From contig CAJUAB010000012.1 in assembly GCA_910583845.1 (NCBI GenBank), positions 1 to 64,000 on the forward strand: DNA of 64,000 nt. Reading direction: 5' to 3'. Under the pieces are notes generated by a model. It saw only the letters and a program-made list of their open reading frames with translations. It did no database searches and was not told the origin of the DNA. A program made the translations under genes and the position numbers. The DNA comes from an uncultured Acetatifactor sp. GTDB lineage: Bacteria > Bacillota > Clostridia > Lachnospirales > Lachnospiraceae. Shown here piece by piece: positions 1 through 10,300 of this stretch (positions within the stretch are counted from its first letter, which is position 1; the number at the start of each line of letters is the position of its first letter).

Positions 1-178
1 TAAAGCCTGGTGCGGATTGGCGGGATTTTTTTGAGGATAGGCTGTCAAACTCCCGCATAAATACAAATTTTCTTCATCAGACAAAAACAAACCTGCTGTC
101 CTCGTCTAAAAACCACCAAAGCATTTGAACTTATGCAGTAACTAACATAATTTTCCTGTAGACTTGATCAGTATTAAT

Positions 179-207
179 TTGACAAGAATAACTATGTGTA
201 GTATAAT
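179..207 (+). promoter_or_regulatory. Consensus sigma-A promoter of the rightward operon
   Basis: TTGACA at 179-184 and TATAAT at 202-207 are both perfect consensus hexamers with a 17-bp spacer. The expected start near 214 leaves a leader of about 118 nt before the first gene at 332. That leader holds a small hairpin (GCAGAA/TTCTGC around 264-283). Bases 1-178 contain no gene I can support. Confidence 0.85.
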
Positions 208-331
208 CACTGATAGTATCTCATAATTAGGCATTAGTAATCCATGCAAAATTGTGCTGTCGCAGAATATCTACTTCTGCAAAACTGTACTGCCTGGTAA
301 CACTATAATAGCAGGCCATGGAGGAATCAGT

Positions 332-1222
332 ATGAATCAGATTTCAGGCAGAAATGTTTCACAAATGATGCTATTAATCACCTTATTGTCCGCATTATTT
401 TGCGGCATTTGTTTTTTGGACGCAAGAAAAGTAAAAGCAACGGATATAACTATCTATACAGAAGACGCAGATCTATCCTATGAACTGGAAAATATTGTTC
501 TGGAAAATGACATTTTGACAGTAAAGGGATGGGTTGTACAAATCGGACAGGAAATCCAAACATTTGACATTGCAACAGCTCTATATAGGCCAGAAGATAA
601 CACCCTTTATGAGTTACCTACACAATATGAACAAAGATCTGATATTACCGAACGTTTTAACGATGGTACTTCCTACGATAACTCAGGTTTTTTAACAAAA
701 GCACTAATAAACCAATTTAACATGTCGGAATATCAATATGAATTATGCATTGTATTCAAAAGTAATGATTGCAAATATCTTCTTCATACTGGTCAATATA
801 TAGGAGGAAACTGGGATACTATAAATATCACCCAGATAGATGCAACTGACTGTAAACGAAGCAATGACTTGCAGTGTGGGCTTGAAGCAGTCGAATGTAT
901 AAATGATATCCTGACTGTCAACGGATGGATTGTGTATACGGGAAGAGATTCTGTAGACAGTAACATTTCTGTTGTCTTATACGATTCAACTCATAGATCC
1001 TTTTTTGCATTGCCGACTGAATGTATTAAGCGCACTGACGTGACAGAATTTATAAACGATGAAACCAACTATGATGACTCGGGGTTCCAATCCAGTATTT
1101 CCATTCAGCAACTTACCCCGGCACAAATTTGTTATGAGGTATGCATTATGTACAAAAGCCAGGGGACAAGTTATCTGCTTCATACTGGTCAATATGTAGG
1201 AGGGACTGGTGATGTGCAATAG
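332..1222 (+). CDS. Exported protein with a duplicated ~105-residue domain
   Basis: The start at 332 is chosen because GGAGGAA lies 6 bases upstream and the protein then begins with a hydrophobic signal-like segment (about residues 10-30, ending near a VKA site). The mature part consists of two tandem copies of one unit (about residues 50-165 and 185-290). Each copy contains LTVKGW/LTVNGW, a YDNSGF/YDDSGF element and ends in LLHTGQY-GG. I do not recognise a named family; the unit looks like a beta-sandwich, carbohydrate-binding type domain, but that is inference. It is the first gene after the consensus promoter and overlaps the next gene by 11 bases, so it is probably co-expressed with the polysaccharide genes that follow. 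Length 296 aa. Confidence 0.75.
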   Translation: MNQISGRNVSQMMLLITLLSALFCGICFLDARKVKATDITIYTEDADLSYELENIVLENDILTVKGWVVQIGQEIQTFDIATALYRPEDNTLYELPTQYEQRSDITERFNDGTSYDNSGFLTKALINQFNMSEYQYELCIVFKSNDCKYLLHTGQYIGGNWDTINITQIDATDCKRSNDLQCGLEAVECINDILTVNGWIVYTGRDSVDSNISVVLYDSTHRSFFALPTECIKRTDVTEFINDETNYDDSGFQSSISIQQLTPAQICYEVCIMYKSQGTSYLLHTGQYVGGTGDVQ

Positions 1223-2573
1223 AATACAAAAAATAGCAAAACAAGATGGATTTTTTATAATTTTAGTGTTTATTTCTTTTCTGTTTCATCTTGCGATGAA
1301 GCCTGGTGGCGACGACATTGGAAGAATATCTGCTTATTCCACCATGTCATATAAAGATGTTCTGATTGACACCTGGAATTTTCTTGAACGACAGCCACGA
1401 TATTTTACGTATCTGATCGTAGGCACACTTTGTCACTTAAAATACGGTTTTTGGATTTGGAGAGTAACCGATTGTATAATCATTTTTATTATTTTGAAAA
1501 GTATCTCTTATCTCTTTGTTAAAAACAAAGACCTAAATTTGCTTGTAGGCATTCTTATTGGTATGTACCCTTTTTCAGAAATGATGACAGCAGGAGCTAT
1601 TTCTACTACCGTTGGATATACATGGGTTTTATCCTCTCTCTTATTAGCTCTTGTCTATCTGAAAAAAGCAAATTGCGAAAAACTCAGATGGTATGAAATA
1701 TTGCTTTTTACTCTTGCAACAATATACGCAACTGAGCAGGAACAAATATGCATTACTTTATTTATTATCTTTACGGTTTGGACTATATTTTCTTTTTATA
1801 AGAAGAATTGGTACTCATTTGCGCTTTGTTGTGTTGCGGAATTATTAACGCTTTGCAATGCTTTCATTCTTTTTTACGTAGCGTTTGTGGGGGGACGAAG
1901 TAATGAAATAATATATTATCCTGACTTTGGTTCCCTTTCATTTATTGATAAACTGGAAATGGCTTTTTCCAGCACTCTTGATAGAGTTCTATTTACAAAT
2001 TCTATCATGTTACTGCTTACTGGATTTATTCTATTTATTATATGGCAGCGTACAAAAAGCAAAATATATACCTTTTTGGGTGTCGTTCCGTTTACTGTGT
2101 GTTTCATAGGCAGTACAAAGCCGTTTCTATTTGAAAATATTCACAACGCAATAAACACCACAATAAGCGACACAGTCAAATATGGCACAATACACATCAA
2201 CAATTATTACAATATAAGCAGTTATTTTCAACTGTTCATATTGTGTATGACCGGAGGACTTATTTTACTTTCACTATTTCTAATTGGAAACAATCTTAAA
2301 GAAAGCCTATTTTCGGTGGCATTTATTGTTTTGGGCTTAATGACCCGCATGATGCTGATGTTTACAGTAAATATTTTTGCATCCTCGACCCGGACATATC
2401 TTTTTTTATGGTTTTCGATTATCTGCACTACTGTTTACATTGTAGACAACAATTATGTGGAAATTATTTATCCATATATAAATAGGAGAAAGAATCTAAG
2501 TACTTTTATACAAATTGCTTTACCCGTTTTGGCAGTATGTGCACTTATAAACAATATGTTGGCTTGTATTTAG
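1212..2573 (+). CDS. Polytopic membrane protein, possible GT-C glycosyltransferase
   Basis: A 453-residue protein with about ten or more hydrophobic segments. AGGAGGG at 1198-1204 fits the ATG at 1212 (7-nt spacing) better than the GTG at 1209. The first extracytoplasmic loop carries an acidic pair (PGGDDIG) followed by RQPRYFTY; an acidic first loop is typical of GT-C enzymes that use polyprenyl-phosphate sugars. The layout resembles DUF6056-type membrane proteins, but I cannot confirm the family. It overlaps the preceding gene and lies just ahead of a DPM1-like GT2 and GtrA, which are classic suppliers of lipid-linked sugars to such enzymes. Confidence 0.7.
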   Translation: MCNRIQKIAKQDGFFIILVFISFLFHLAMKPGGDDIGRISAYSTMSYKDVLIDTWNFLERQPRYFTYLIVGTLCHLKYGFWIWRVTDCIIIFIILKSISYLFVKNKDLNLLVGILIGMYPFSEMMTAGAISTTVGYTWVLSSLLLALVYLKKANCEKLRWYEILLFTLATIYATEQEQICITLFIIFTVWTIFSFYKKNWYSFALCCVAELLTLCNAFILFYVAFVGGRSNEIIYYPDFGSLSFIDKLEMAFSSTLDRVLFTNSIMLLLTGFILFIIWQRTKSKIYTFLGVVPFTVCFIGSTKPFLFENIHNAINTTISDTVKYGTIHINNYYNISSYFQLFILCMTGGLILLSLFLIGNNLKESLFSVAFIVLGLMTRMMLMFTVNIFASSTRTYLFLWFSIICTTVYIVDNNYVEIIYPYINRRKNLSTFIQIALPVLAVCALINNMLACI

Positions 2574-2597
2574 CCTGGAATAACGGAGGAGATAAAA

Positions 2598-3290
2598 TTG
2601 AATTATGAAAAAAAAGTCCTGTCAATAGTGATTCCCTGCTACAACGAGGAGCACAATATCCTGGCCTTGGTGAAAAAGGTCCTGGAATCTCCCATCATAA
2701 ATAAAGAAATTATTGTAGTGGATGATTGCTCCAAAGACGGTACCCGTAAAGTGTTGGAGGAAGAGGTAAAACCACTGGTCAGCAAAATCATATACCATGA
2801 GGTAAACGGCGGCAAAGGTGCTGCTCTGCGGACAGGTTTTCAAGCTGCCACTGGAGATGTGGTGATCATCCAAGATGCTGACCTGGAGTACGACCCCATG
2901 GAATACCCCAAAGTGGTAAACCCCATCTTTGAGGGAAAGGCGAAGGTTGTGTACGGCTCCCGGTTTCTGAACCAAAAAAGGAAGGGGTATCTGGCCAACC
3001 GACTGGCCAACTGGGTTCTTACGACGTTTTCCAACCTGTTTACGCACCAGAAACTCACGGATATGGAGACCTGTTATAAAGCATTTTCCAGAGATGTCAT
3101 CCAGTCCATCAATATCGAGGAGAACCGTTTTGGCTTCGAACCCGAAATCACAGCGAAAATTTCCAGAATGAAAATCAGGATACATGAAGTCCCTATATCC
3201 TATTATCCCCGCACAAACGCGGAAGGCAAAAAAATTGGTTTCAAGGACGGTCTGCGGGCGATCTATGTGATTTGGAGATACCGTAGATGA
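2598..3290 (+). CDS. Polyprenyl-phosphate glycosyltransferase, GT2 (DPM1-like)
   Basis: A 230-residue family 2 glycosyltransferase of the dolichyl-phosphate-mannose synthase type, without C-terminal membrane helices. It has SIVIPCYNEE at the N-terminus, VVDDCSKDGT, the nucleotide/metal site QDADLEYDP near residue 94, and the DMETCYKAF motif typical of DPM1-like enzymes. It should transfer a sugar from NDP-sugar to polyprenyl phosphate at the inner face of the membrane. The only in-frame start with a Shine-Dalgarno site is a TTG at 2598, preceded by GGAGGA. Its stop overlaps the start of the GtrA gene, so the two are translationally coupled, as expected for a transferase and its flippase. Confidence 0.88.
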   Translation: MNYEKKVLSIVIPCYNEEHNILALVKKVLESPIINKEIIVVDDCSKDGTRKVLEEEVKPLVSKIIYHEVNGGKGAALRTGFQAATGDVVIIQDADLEYDPMEYPKVVNPIFEGKAKVVYGSRFLNQKRKGYLANRLANWVLTTFSNLFTHQKLTDMETCYKAFSRDVIQSINIEENRFGFEPEITAKISRMKIRIHEVPISYYPRTNAEGKKIGFKDGLRAIYVIWRYRR

Positions 3291-3703
3291 GGAAGATTTT
3301 GGAGATATCCTTTGTCAGACAGTTTATATCCTACTTTTTTGTGGGCGGTATCGCGGCCCTGGTTGAATGGGGATTTTTTGCGCTGTTTGACAATGTGTTG
3401 CACATTCATTATATCCTGGCTACCTGCTTGGCTTTTGTGTTTTCCACATCCGCCAACTGGCTGCTAGGCAGGCTGTGGACTTTTAAAGACAGCCAAGCCT
3501 ATGAGGGCAAAAGGGCAACGGAAATCCTTTACATCTTTTCCGTAAGCGCCATTGGCCTTTTATTCAATATGGGACTTATGTACCTCTTTGTGACGATATT
3601 GGGGCTGAACAGCGCAGTTTTAAAAACCATAAGTAAGATTTTCGCCACAGGGATTGTTTTTTTCTGGAATTTTCTAATAAGGAAACTCGTGATATATAAG
3701 TAA
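3287..3703 (+). CDS. GtrA-family membrane protein (lipid-linked sugar flippase)
   Basis: A 138-residue protein with four predicted transmembrane helices and the GtrA landmarks FFVGGIAALVEWG near the N-terminus, followed by SANWLLGRLWTF in the middle. GtrA proteins are thought to flip polyprenyl-phosphate-linked glucose or similar monosaccharides across the membrane. The ATG overlaps the TGA of the upstream DPM1-like gene by four bases. Together with the flanking polytopic proteins this forms a three-component (GtrA/GtrB/GT-C) glycan-decoration set. Confidence 0.88.
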   Translation: MRKILEISFVRQFISYFFVGGIAALVEWGFFALFDNVLHIHYILATCLAFVFSTSANWLLGRLWTFKDSQAYEGKRATEILYIFSVSAIGLLFNMGLMYLFVTILGLNSAVLKTISKIFATGIVFFWNFLIRKLVIYK

Positions 3704-3790
3704 AGCCTTCCTAAATATGTGAGGCATACAGCACAAAAGAGAATGCATGAACAATCTTGTGCGTTTTCTGACAATAAGGGGAGAAAATAT

Positions 3791-5719
3791 ATGGATACAA
3801 TAGAACTGTTTGTACCAGGTCGCCTGTGCCTGCTGGGGGAACACAGTGATTGGGCCGGAACAAGCCGCATGATGAATGCATCAATTGTGCCTGGATGTGC
3901 CATAGTCACTGGCATCAATCAGGGGATCTACGCATCAGTAGAGAAAGCGGAAAACTTCATAATAGAGAGCAACCTGGAATGCTTCGCGGGAGAAAGATAT
4001 GAATGCGAGATGGATACGGAAAGGCTTCGTGAGACGGCGTCTGACGGAGGCTTTTTTTCCTATGTGGCAGGTGTGGCATCCTACATAAACGAACACTACC
4101 GCGTCAAGGGCATCCGTGTGCGAGTGACGGAGATGGATCTGCCCATTAAGAGCGGCTTATCCAGCAGTGCCGCTATATGTGTGCTGGTGGCCCGGGCGTT
4201 TAACAAGCTGTACCACCTGCATTTAAACACCATGGGGGAGATGAACATTGCCTATATGGGAGAGCAGAGGACCCCTTCCCGATGCGGTCGGCTGGATCAG
4301 GCTTGCGCGTATGGCGTAAACCCTATCCGTATGACTTTTGACGGGAATGACATCAGTGTCAGACCTCTGGCATTGAAATGCGACTTGCACTATGTGGTAG
4401 CAGATCTTAATGCTAATAAGGACACGGTGCGGATACTGGCGGATCTGAATAAATGCTTCCCCTTTGCAAATAATGAGATGGAAAGAAAAGTTCAAGAAGC
4501 CCTGGGTAAAGACAACAGAGCGTTTGTGGAAGAGGCCATCAGCTATATTGAAAACGGGGACGCAGAAAGCCTGGGACGGCTAATGGTCCGTTTCCAGCAG
4601 AATTTTGATGAGAAAGTAGCGCCAGCCTGTCCCTCACAGCTCCAGTCGCCGGTGTTGCATTCTGTACTGGCTGACCCCGAGATCCAAAAGTACGTATATG
4701 GATGCAAGGGCGTGGGGTCCCAAGGAGATGGGACTGCGCAGTTTCTGGCAAAGGACGAGGATTCGCAACGGGACCTGATCAAGTACCTGAAAGAGAAATT
4801 TGGAATGGATGCCGTTCCCTTCACGTTGCATCCCCAACAAAAAATTAAAAGGGCAATTATTCCTGTGGCTGGTTTTGGTACAAGACTGTTCCCCGTGACC
4901 AAAAATTTAAAGAAGAGCTTCTTCCCTATTATGGACAGCGATGGCATCTTAAAGCCTGCTTTGCTGATCCTGCTGGAGCAGCTTGACCAGGCGGGGATTG
5001 AGGACATATGCTTGGTGATCGGAAAGGACGAGCGAGCAGTATATGATGAATTTTTCCGCCCCCTGCCCAAAGAGCATTATGACAAACTGCCCGAGGACAG
5101 AAAGAGTTACGAGGACTTGATGGTCAGAATCGGGAAAAAAATAAGCTATGTCATTCAAAGAGAACGCAGGGGATTCGGGCATGCCGTATACCAGTGCCGG
5201 GAATTTACCAAGGATGAGCCCGTTCTTCTGCTGCTGGGGGATATGATCTACCACTCTTATCGAAACGAGAACTGTATGACACAGATGATACAGACCTATG
5301 AGAAATACGGTCTGCCTGTTATTTCCATGCACAGAGTGCCGAAACAGGATGTGGTGCATTACGGGATCATGCACGGACAGTGGGAGGACGCGGGGGAATC
5401 GGTGCTGAAGCTGGACGAGATCAAGGAGAAGCCCAGCGTGGAGTATGCAGAGGACTATCTGGGAGTAAAGACAAAGATTTCCAGAGAAAATTACTATGCA
5501 GTATTTGGCCAATATATCCTGACAAAGGAGGTGTTTGAGGCACTGGAAGAGAATATAGGCAACAACTTGCTGGAAAACGGCGAGATCCAGCTGACCAGCG
5601 CTCTGGAAACGGCGAGGAGCCGGACAGGGATGATTGGCTTTGCAGTGTCAGGAAAATCCTTTGATATCGGCCTTCCAGAAAAATATCTGGAGACTATGAT
5701 GATATATGGAAAACAATGA
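3791..5719 (+). CDS. Bifunctional GHMP sugar kinase / sugar nucleotidyltransferase (copy 1)
   Basis: A fusion of 642 residues. Residues 1-345 are a GHMP kinase with a galactokinase-like start (PGRLCLLGEHSDWAG, residues 9-23), the GHMP phosphate loop GLSSSAA near 122 and the third motif GVGSQGDG near 307. Residues 352-642 are a GalU-like nucleotidyltransferase with PVAGFGTRLFP, a conserved lysine region (VTKNLKKSF) and LLLLGDM. The likely job is salvage of a free sugar through sugar-1-phosphate to an NDP-sugar, analogous to bifunctional FKP but with the kinase first. Substrate and nucleotide cannot be read from sequence. The start at 3791 is supported by AAGGGGAG 7-8 bases upstream; earlier in-frame starts lack such a site. 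A close paralogue lies at 42670-44676. Confidence 0.85.
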   Translation: MDTIELFVPGRLCLLGEHSDWAGTSRMMNASIVPGCAIVTGINQGIYASVEKAENFIIESNLECFAGERYECEMDTERLRETASDGGFFSYVAGVASYINEHYRVKGIRVRVTEMDLPIKSGLSSSAAICVLVARAFNKLYHLHLNTMGEMNIAYMGEQRTPSRCGRLDQACAYGVNPIRMTFDGNDISVRPLALKCDLHYVVADLNANKDTVRILADLNKCFPFANNEMERKVQEALGKDNRAFVEEAISYIENGDAESLGRLMVRFQQNFDEKVAPACPSQLQSPVLHSVLADPEIQKYVYGCKGVGSQGDGTAQFLAKDEDSQRDLIKYLKEKFGMDAVPFTLHPQQKIKRAIIPVAGFGTRLFPVTKNLKKSFFPIMDSDGILKPALLILLEQLDQAGIEDICLVIGKDERAVYDEFFRPLPKEHYDKLPEDRKSYEDLMVRIGKKISYVIQRERRGFGHAVYQCREFTKDEPVLLLLGDMIYHSYRNENCMTQMIQTYEKYGLPVISMHRVPKQDVVHYGIMHGQWEDAGESVLKLDEIKEKPSVEYAEDYLGVKTKISRENYYAVFGQYILTKEVFEALEENIGNNLLENGEIQLTSALETARSRTGMIGFAVSGKSFDIGLPEKYLETMMIYGKQ

Positions 5720-5787
5720 GTATGTATCTACTTGATTTGTAATGGCAGGTTGTAATTTCAAAAAATAAAAGGAAGGAGCGCATAGAA

Positions 5788-7314
5788 ATGAATAATATTT
5801 TCTTCTGGGCTGGGTGCATACTCTGGGGAAGTATTATATTTATATTATATCTATTGAGGTCCAAATCACGTTTGCACAACATGACCCTGGATCAGTCCGG
5901 CAGTTTTAAAAGCAGGCTTCCACTGTTTCTTACCATTTCAGTGATAATGATTTGCTCTTTGCCTATGGGGTTATGTCCAATTTATAATGGCGAAAGTCCG
6001 GGGCACCGGAATCAGTACGAAGTCATGGCTGAGTCTATATTAAATGGACATCTATATATGGATTATGATGTTGACCCCAAACTACTGGACATGGAAAATC
6101 CTTATGACTATGAGGCGCGCTTGGAAATCGGGGTTAATCATCCTTGGGACCATGCCTATTATAATGGCCACTTCTATATGTATTTCGGTATTGTACCAGT
6201 TTTTTTGCTGTTTCTACCCTGGCGAATCATAACCGGAGTATCCCTTACAACTTATCATGCGACGCAAATATTTGCAGCCCTGTTTATCATAGGTGTGTTC
6301 AGACTTTTCTATTTTTATATTAAAACTTTTTTCAGGGATATGACATTGGCCATGTACCTTCTCTTGTCATCTGCGTTTTCCATTATGAGCATATGGTACA
6401 GCATAAATGCTCCGGCCCTATATTGTACCGCAAATGTTTCCGGTATATGCGTACAGATTTGGAGTATATATCTCTTTTCTAAGGCAGTGTGGGGAGAATG
6501 TACGAATATAAATAAACGGATCGCATATGCATTCGGAGGAAGTTTATTGGGGGCATTGGCGTTTGGCTGCAGACCTCCCGTAGCTTTCGCCAATCTACTG
6601 GTAATTCCCATGTTAATTGAATTTATGCGAGGGAAAAAACTAACATTGCGCTTGGCAGGCAAACTAATTATCGCTGCATCTCCTTATATATTTATAGGAC
6701 TGTTGCTAATGTCATATAATTACCTAAGGTTTGAAAACCCGTTTGAATTTGGACAATCCTACCAATTGACAATTGCGGATCAAAGGGATTATGGTAGCCT
6801 ACTTAAACAGTTTGATATTTTTAAAGTATTAAACGGCCTACTACAAAACTTCATATATTATGAACCTCTACGGAGAGAATTTCCCTATATCTCTTACAAT
6901 GGAGCTTTTGTCAATTTTCCCATATTAGCATATGGAGTATTCTTATTGTTTTTAGAAAATACACGGAGAGCACTCCGCAATGTACATCTCTATTTTTTTA
7001 GTATTGTATTATTTATATTGCCACTTTTAGTTACAACAATAACCATTTTGGGATCGCCTTGCCTGATCGAAAGGTACCGCATGGATATATATTGGCTTAT
7101 GGGATTATTAAGTTTTCTCGCCATTGGATTTTACCACTCTGGACTCTCAGAAGTGATGAAAGCAAAATTTAGTCATAGCATTTCCGTGTGGGCTCTTATT
7201 ACTGTTTTTTCCTGCATTATGCTATACCTTGTACCATATGACTTCAGTTTGACAGAATATGATCCGGCTGTTCTTGAAACAATAAAGAAAATCTTTACTT
7301 TCGGAATGAGTTAG
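5788..7314 (+). CDS. Polytopic membrane protein, probable GT-C-type glycosyltransferase
   Basis: A 508-residue protein with about twelve hydrophobic segments. The start has a strong site, AGGAAGGAG, 9 bases upstream. A long extracytoplasmic loop after the second helix is rich in acidic and aromatic residues (NGHLYMDYDVDP, EIGVNHPWDHAYY), as in GT-C enzymes that move sugars from polyprenyl phosphate onto a surface polymer. I do not recognise a specific family. It is the last gene of the rightward operon, 68 bases after the kinase/nucleotidyltransferase fusion, and is followed directly by a terminator. Confidence 0.7.
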   Translation: MNNIFFWAGCILWGSIIFILYLLRSKSRLHNMTLDQSGSFKSRLPLFLTISVIMICSLPMGLCPIYNGESPGHRNQYEVMAESILNGHLYMDYDVDPKLLDMENPYDYEARLEIGVNHPWDHAYYNGHFYMYFGIVPVFLLFLPWRIITGVSLTTYHATQIFAALFIIGVFRLFYFYIKTFFRDMTLAMYLLLSSAFSIMSIWYSINAPALYCTANVSGICVQIWSIYLFSKAVWGECTNINKRIAYAFGGSLLGALAFGCRPPVAFANLLVIPMLIEFMRGKKLTLRLAGKLIIAASPYIFIGLLLMSYNYLRFENPFEFGQSYQLTIADQRDYGSLLKQFDIFKVLNGLLQNFIYYEPLRREFPYISYNGAFVNFPILAYGVFLLFLENTRRALRNVHLYFFSIVLFILPLLVTTITILGSPCLIERYRMDIYWLMGLLSFLAIGFYHSGLSEVMKAKFSHSISVWALITVFSCIMLYLVPYDFSLTEYDPAVLETIKKIFTFGMS

Positions 7315-7320
7315 ACATAA

Positions 7321-7353
7321 AGAAAGCCCGCATTCTATAAGAGCGGGCTTTCT
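7321..7353. terminator. Bidirectional intrinsic terminator between convergent genes
   Basis: AGAAAGCCCGC (7321-7331) pairs perfectly with GCGGGCTTTCT (7343-7353) around an 11-nt loop. Both flanks are T-rich in the outgoing direction. It lies between the stops of the rightward operon (7314) and the leftward operon (7365), so it can serve both. Confidence 0.88.
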
Positions 7354-7364
7354 TCAATCTTATT

Positions 7365-10300
7365 TTATAGATTCATATCTTTTTGCAGCACCTCTTCCGC
7401 TGTTTTCACACTAAAGTACTTTTTTACCAACTCTTGGCCAGCGTCTGACATAGTTCTCAATAATTTAAAATCTGAATAAAGTGAAACGATTTGTTCTGCC
7501 ATTTTATTTTCATCATCCTCCATAATGAACGCCCCAATCGTGTCATCTATTCCTTCTCCACCAATTGAAGTGGTAACTACGGGAATCTGATAATATGCTG
7601 CCTCCACTATTTTTCCTTTTACACCTGCGCCATATCTGAGAGGGACCACTACCATACGACACTTCCGATATAATAGACTTAGTTCTTCATCGGAAATATA
7701 GCCTCTAAGAGTAATATTTTTTATATCCGCCGCTAAGTCCTTAATATTCTGTGGTGCATTACTGCCTACAATATACCATTTTATATCAGGATACACTTTT
7801 ATAATGCTGGGAAAAACATGTCTCGCAAACCATATCACTGCATCTATATTTGGTAAGTGGCTGAACCCCCCTACAAAAAGGATATCTTTTCTTTGAGAAA
7901 AATCCTTTTCAATCTCTTCTGGCATTTTTTCATATATATATAGTGGAATATTTCGAATCGGCTTGTCCGGAAAATATTTCTGCATTAATTCCTGTTCATA
8001 ACTCCCTACCACATGCCCTATATCAGCTTTATCAAAAAGGTCAAGTTCTATCTGCTTCCACTTTTCAGACTCATGCAAAGCATCCCTATTCCCCGAGACC
8101 AGATAATCGCGATACATCCTCACATGATGAAGATCATGCGCAAAATAAAAAACTTTAGCCTGCGAATACTCTTTTGCAATATCCATATACTTTACAGATA
8201 TATGCGGTCGCTGTAAATAGATGTAGTGAAAATACTTTGCATTATCTTTTAACCACTGCTCCCAGTTTAAACAGTAGTAATCGCCATATAGCACTTCAAC
8301 ACCCATCTGATTAAGTATATCCGTATATGGTTGGGGCTTCGCAAAATTGTCCCCTAGAAAAGTAACCTTAAATCCCATTTTTAAGAATGTCTTAATATAC
8401 ATAAATGTACATCTTCCGCCAGCATCCCTGTCAAAATTAGGAACATAATGGTCTATTACCAGTATCTGTGTTTTCTTTTGTCCTCTGTCCTTCGCAAGAA
8501 ACACATTGTTTCCATTTTCAAAATGTTCCTTGTTCAAAACATCTTTCCATTTCTGGAAAAACTTTTCTTTATTTTGCACTTGATATTTCTTGAGGCCGCT
8601 CGAAAGATCCGTGCCATTCGAAACACCTTCAAAATGTACTACTATAGATTGTGGTTGAAAAAGGACCTTATACCCTATTTTTCTTACCGCAAAAGCCAAA
8701 TCCGTATCCTCATAATAGGCAGGTGCAAAATTAGAATCAAAACCACCGAGTAGATCCCATATATTCTTTCGAATCATAATGGAGGCACCTGATATATAGT
8801 CTACCTCCTTTACATAGGAAAACTCCGGATTATTGGGATTGCCAAGATGTCCATAATTCCATGCACTTCCGTCTCTCCATAGAATGCCACCGGCTTCCTG
8901 TAAATGTCCATCAGGATAAACCAGCTTAGAACCAACCATACCAATTTTCTTGTCACCTTCCATCAGATGCACAAGAGGATATAGCCAATCCGGCTGGACC
9001 TGTGTATCATTATTTAGAAATAAAAGATACTTTCCACGGGCTCTTTTAGCGGCATTATTGCAGTTCAACAGAAATCGTAAGTTCTCTGCATTGTGTAAAA
9101 CAGTAATTCCACGAACCACTTTCTCTATGCAGCTCACATTATCCGTTGAATTATCGTCTGCTAGAATAATCTCATATTCAACTTTTTCCGTATTGCATAG
9201 AATTGCATGCAGGCAATTGTAAGTATAACGAAATTGGTTGTATACAGGAATAATTATAGAAACGCAAGGATCGCTGTACTCTTTAAATGATAATATAGGA
9301 TATTCTTCCAATCGGGCGGACTTATCTATATCATCTACAAAATACGGTTCATATTCTATTAATTCATTCAAATCAATCTCTGGATGATTCCTATAAAAAT
9401 TAATCTGATCCTCCAGTCCAAAAACCGAGTTCTTTTCTTTTTCTTTCTTTTGTTGTATTACAGATATGAGATATTCATCCGTAAACATGCGATGAACATA
9501 CTTCTCCCACAGATCCTGTATAAGTTTTCCTTCCGGCAAATCCGTATTCTGCGGCTTAAATATCTCATATAATGTTTGAGGACTTTTAACAAGAAAGGTG
9601 CGTATTCCATATAATTGCGGTATAATTATATCCGATTCCAATTCATCGCCAATATGAAGGCTTTTTTCTCCATCCTTATTTTGTAGCATACTTCTATATA
9701 AACCATCATATTTATTTAAATGTTGCTGTGTTCCTGAAATAATATAAAATCCTTCTACCCCATTTTCATTCAGCAGCCTGCTCCATATTGATGCTCCTAG
9801 ACGATATTGGGGCATATCTTCAACAATAAATACCTTTTTCCCCTGACATAAAGCATATTTTAATGTTTTAAAAATCTGCTTGCGAGGGTAAAATGCATTT
9901 CTCGCTGCTGATAATATAGCCCGTTCTACTTTTTCGTGAGCAGAAGTCATGAAACTTTCAGAAACCATTTTGTCAACAATGTCTCCAAGCGAAATATATG
10001 GATCAACTGCTCTCTCGTTTCTAATACGCTCTGTTATACAATAAATTTCCAGGTTCTCATAGTGCAACTGACGTTCCAATTCGGCCTCAAAGTCATTTAC
10101 ATTAGAATATCGTACGCCAAAAAGAACATTATCAATATCAAACGAAACCCTTTCAGCAGCATCAATTTCCAGATATAAATCTCCACCGGATAAATTAGCA
10201 TATTCACCGTTTTTAATGCTGGCATCATTGCGCAGCAGAAACATATCTTTTCCATAGCCGTTATACACAGCAATATTTCTGCTCAAACATACATTAGCCA

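Noticed and set aside
1..178. Partial gene at the left window edge
   Set aside because: No frame with a recognisable product or consistent coding signal; GCGGGA/TCCCGC here has a long loop and is not a convincing terminator.
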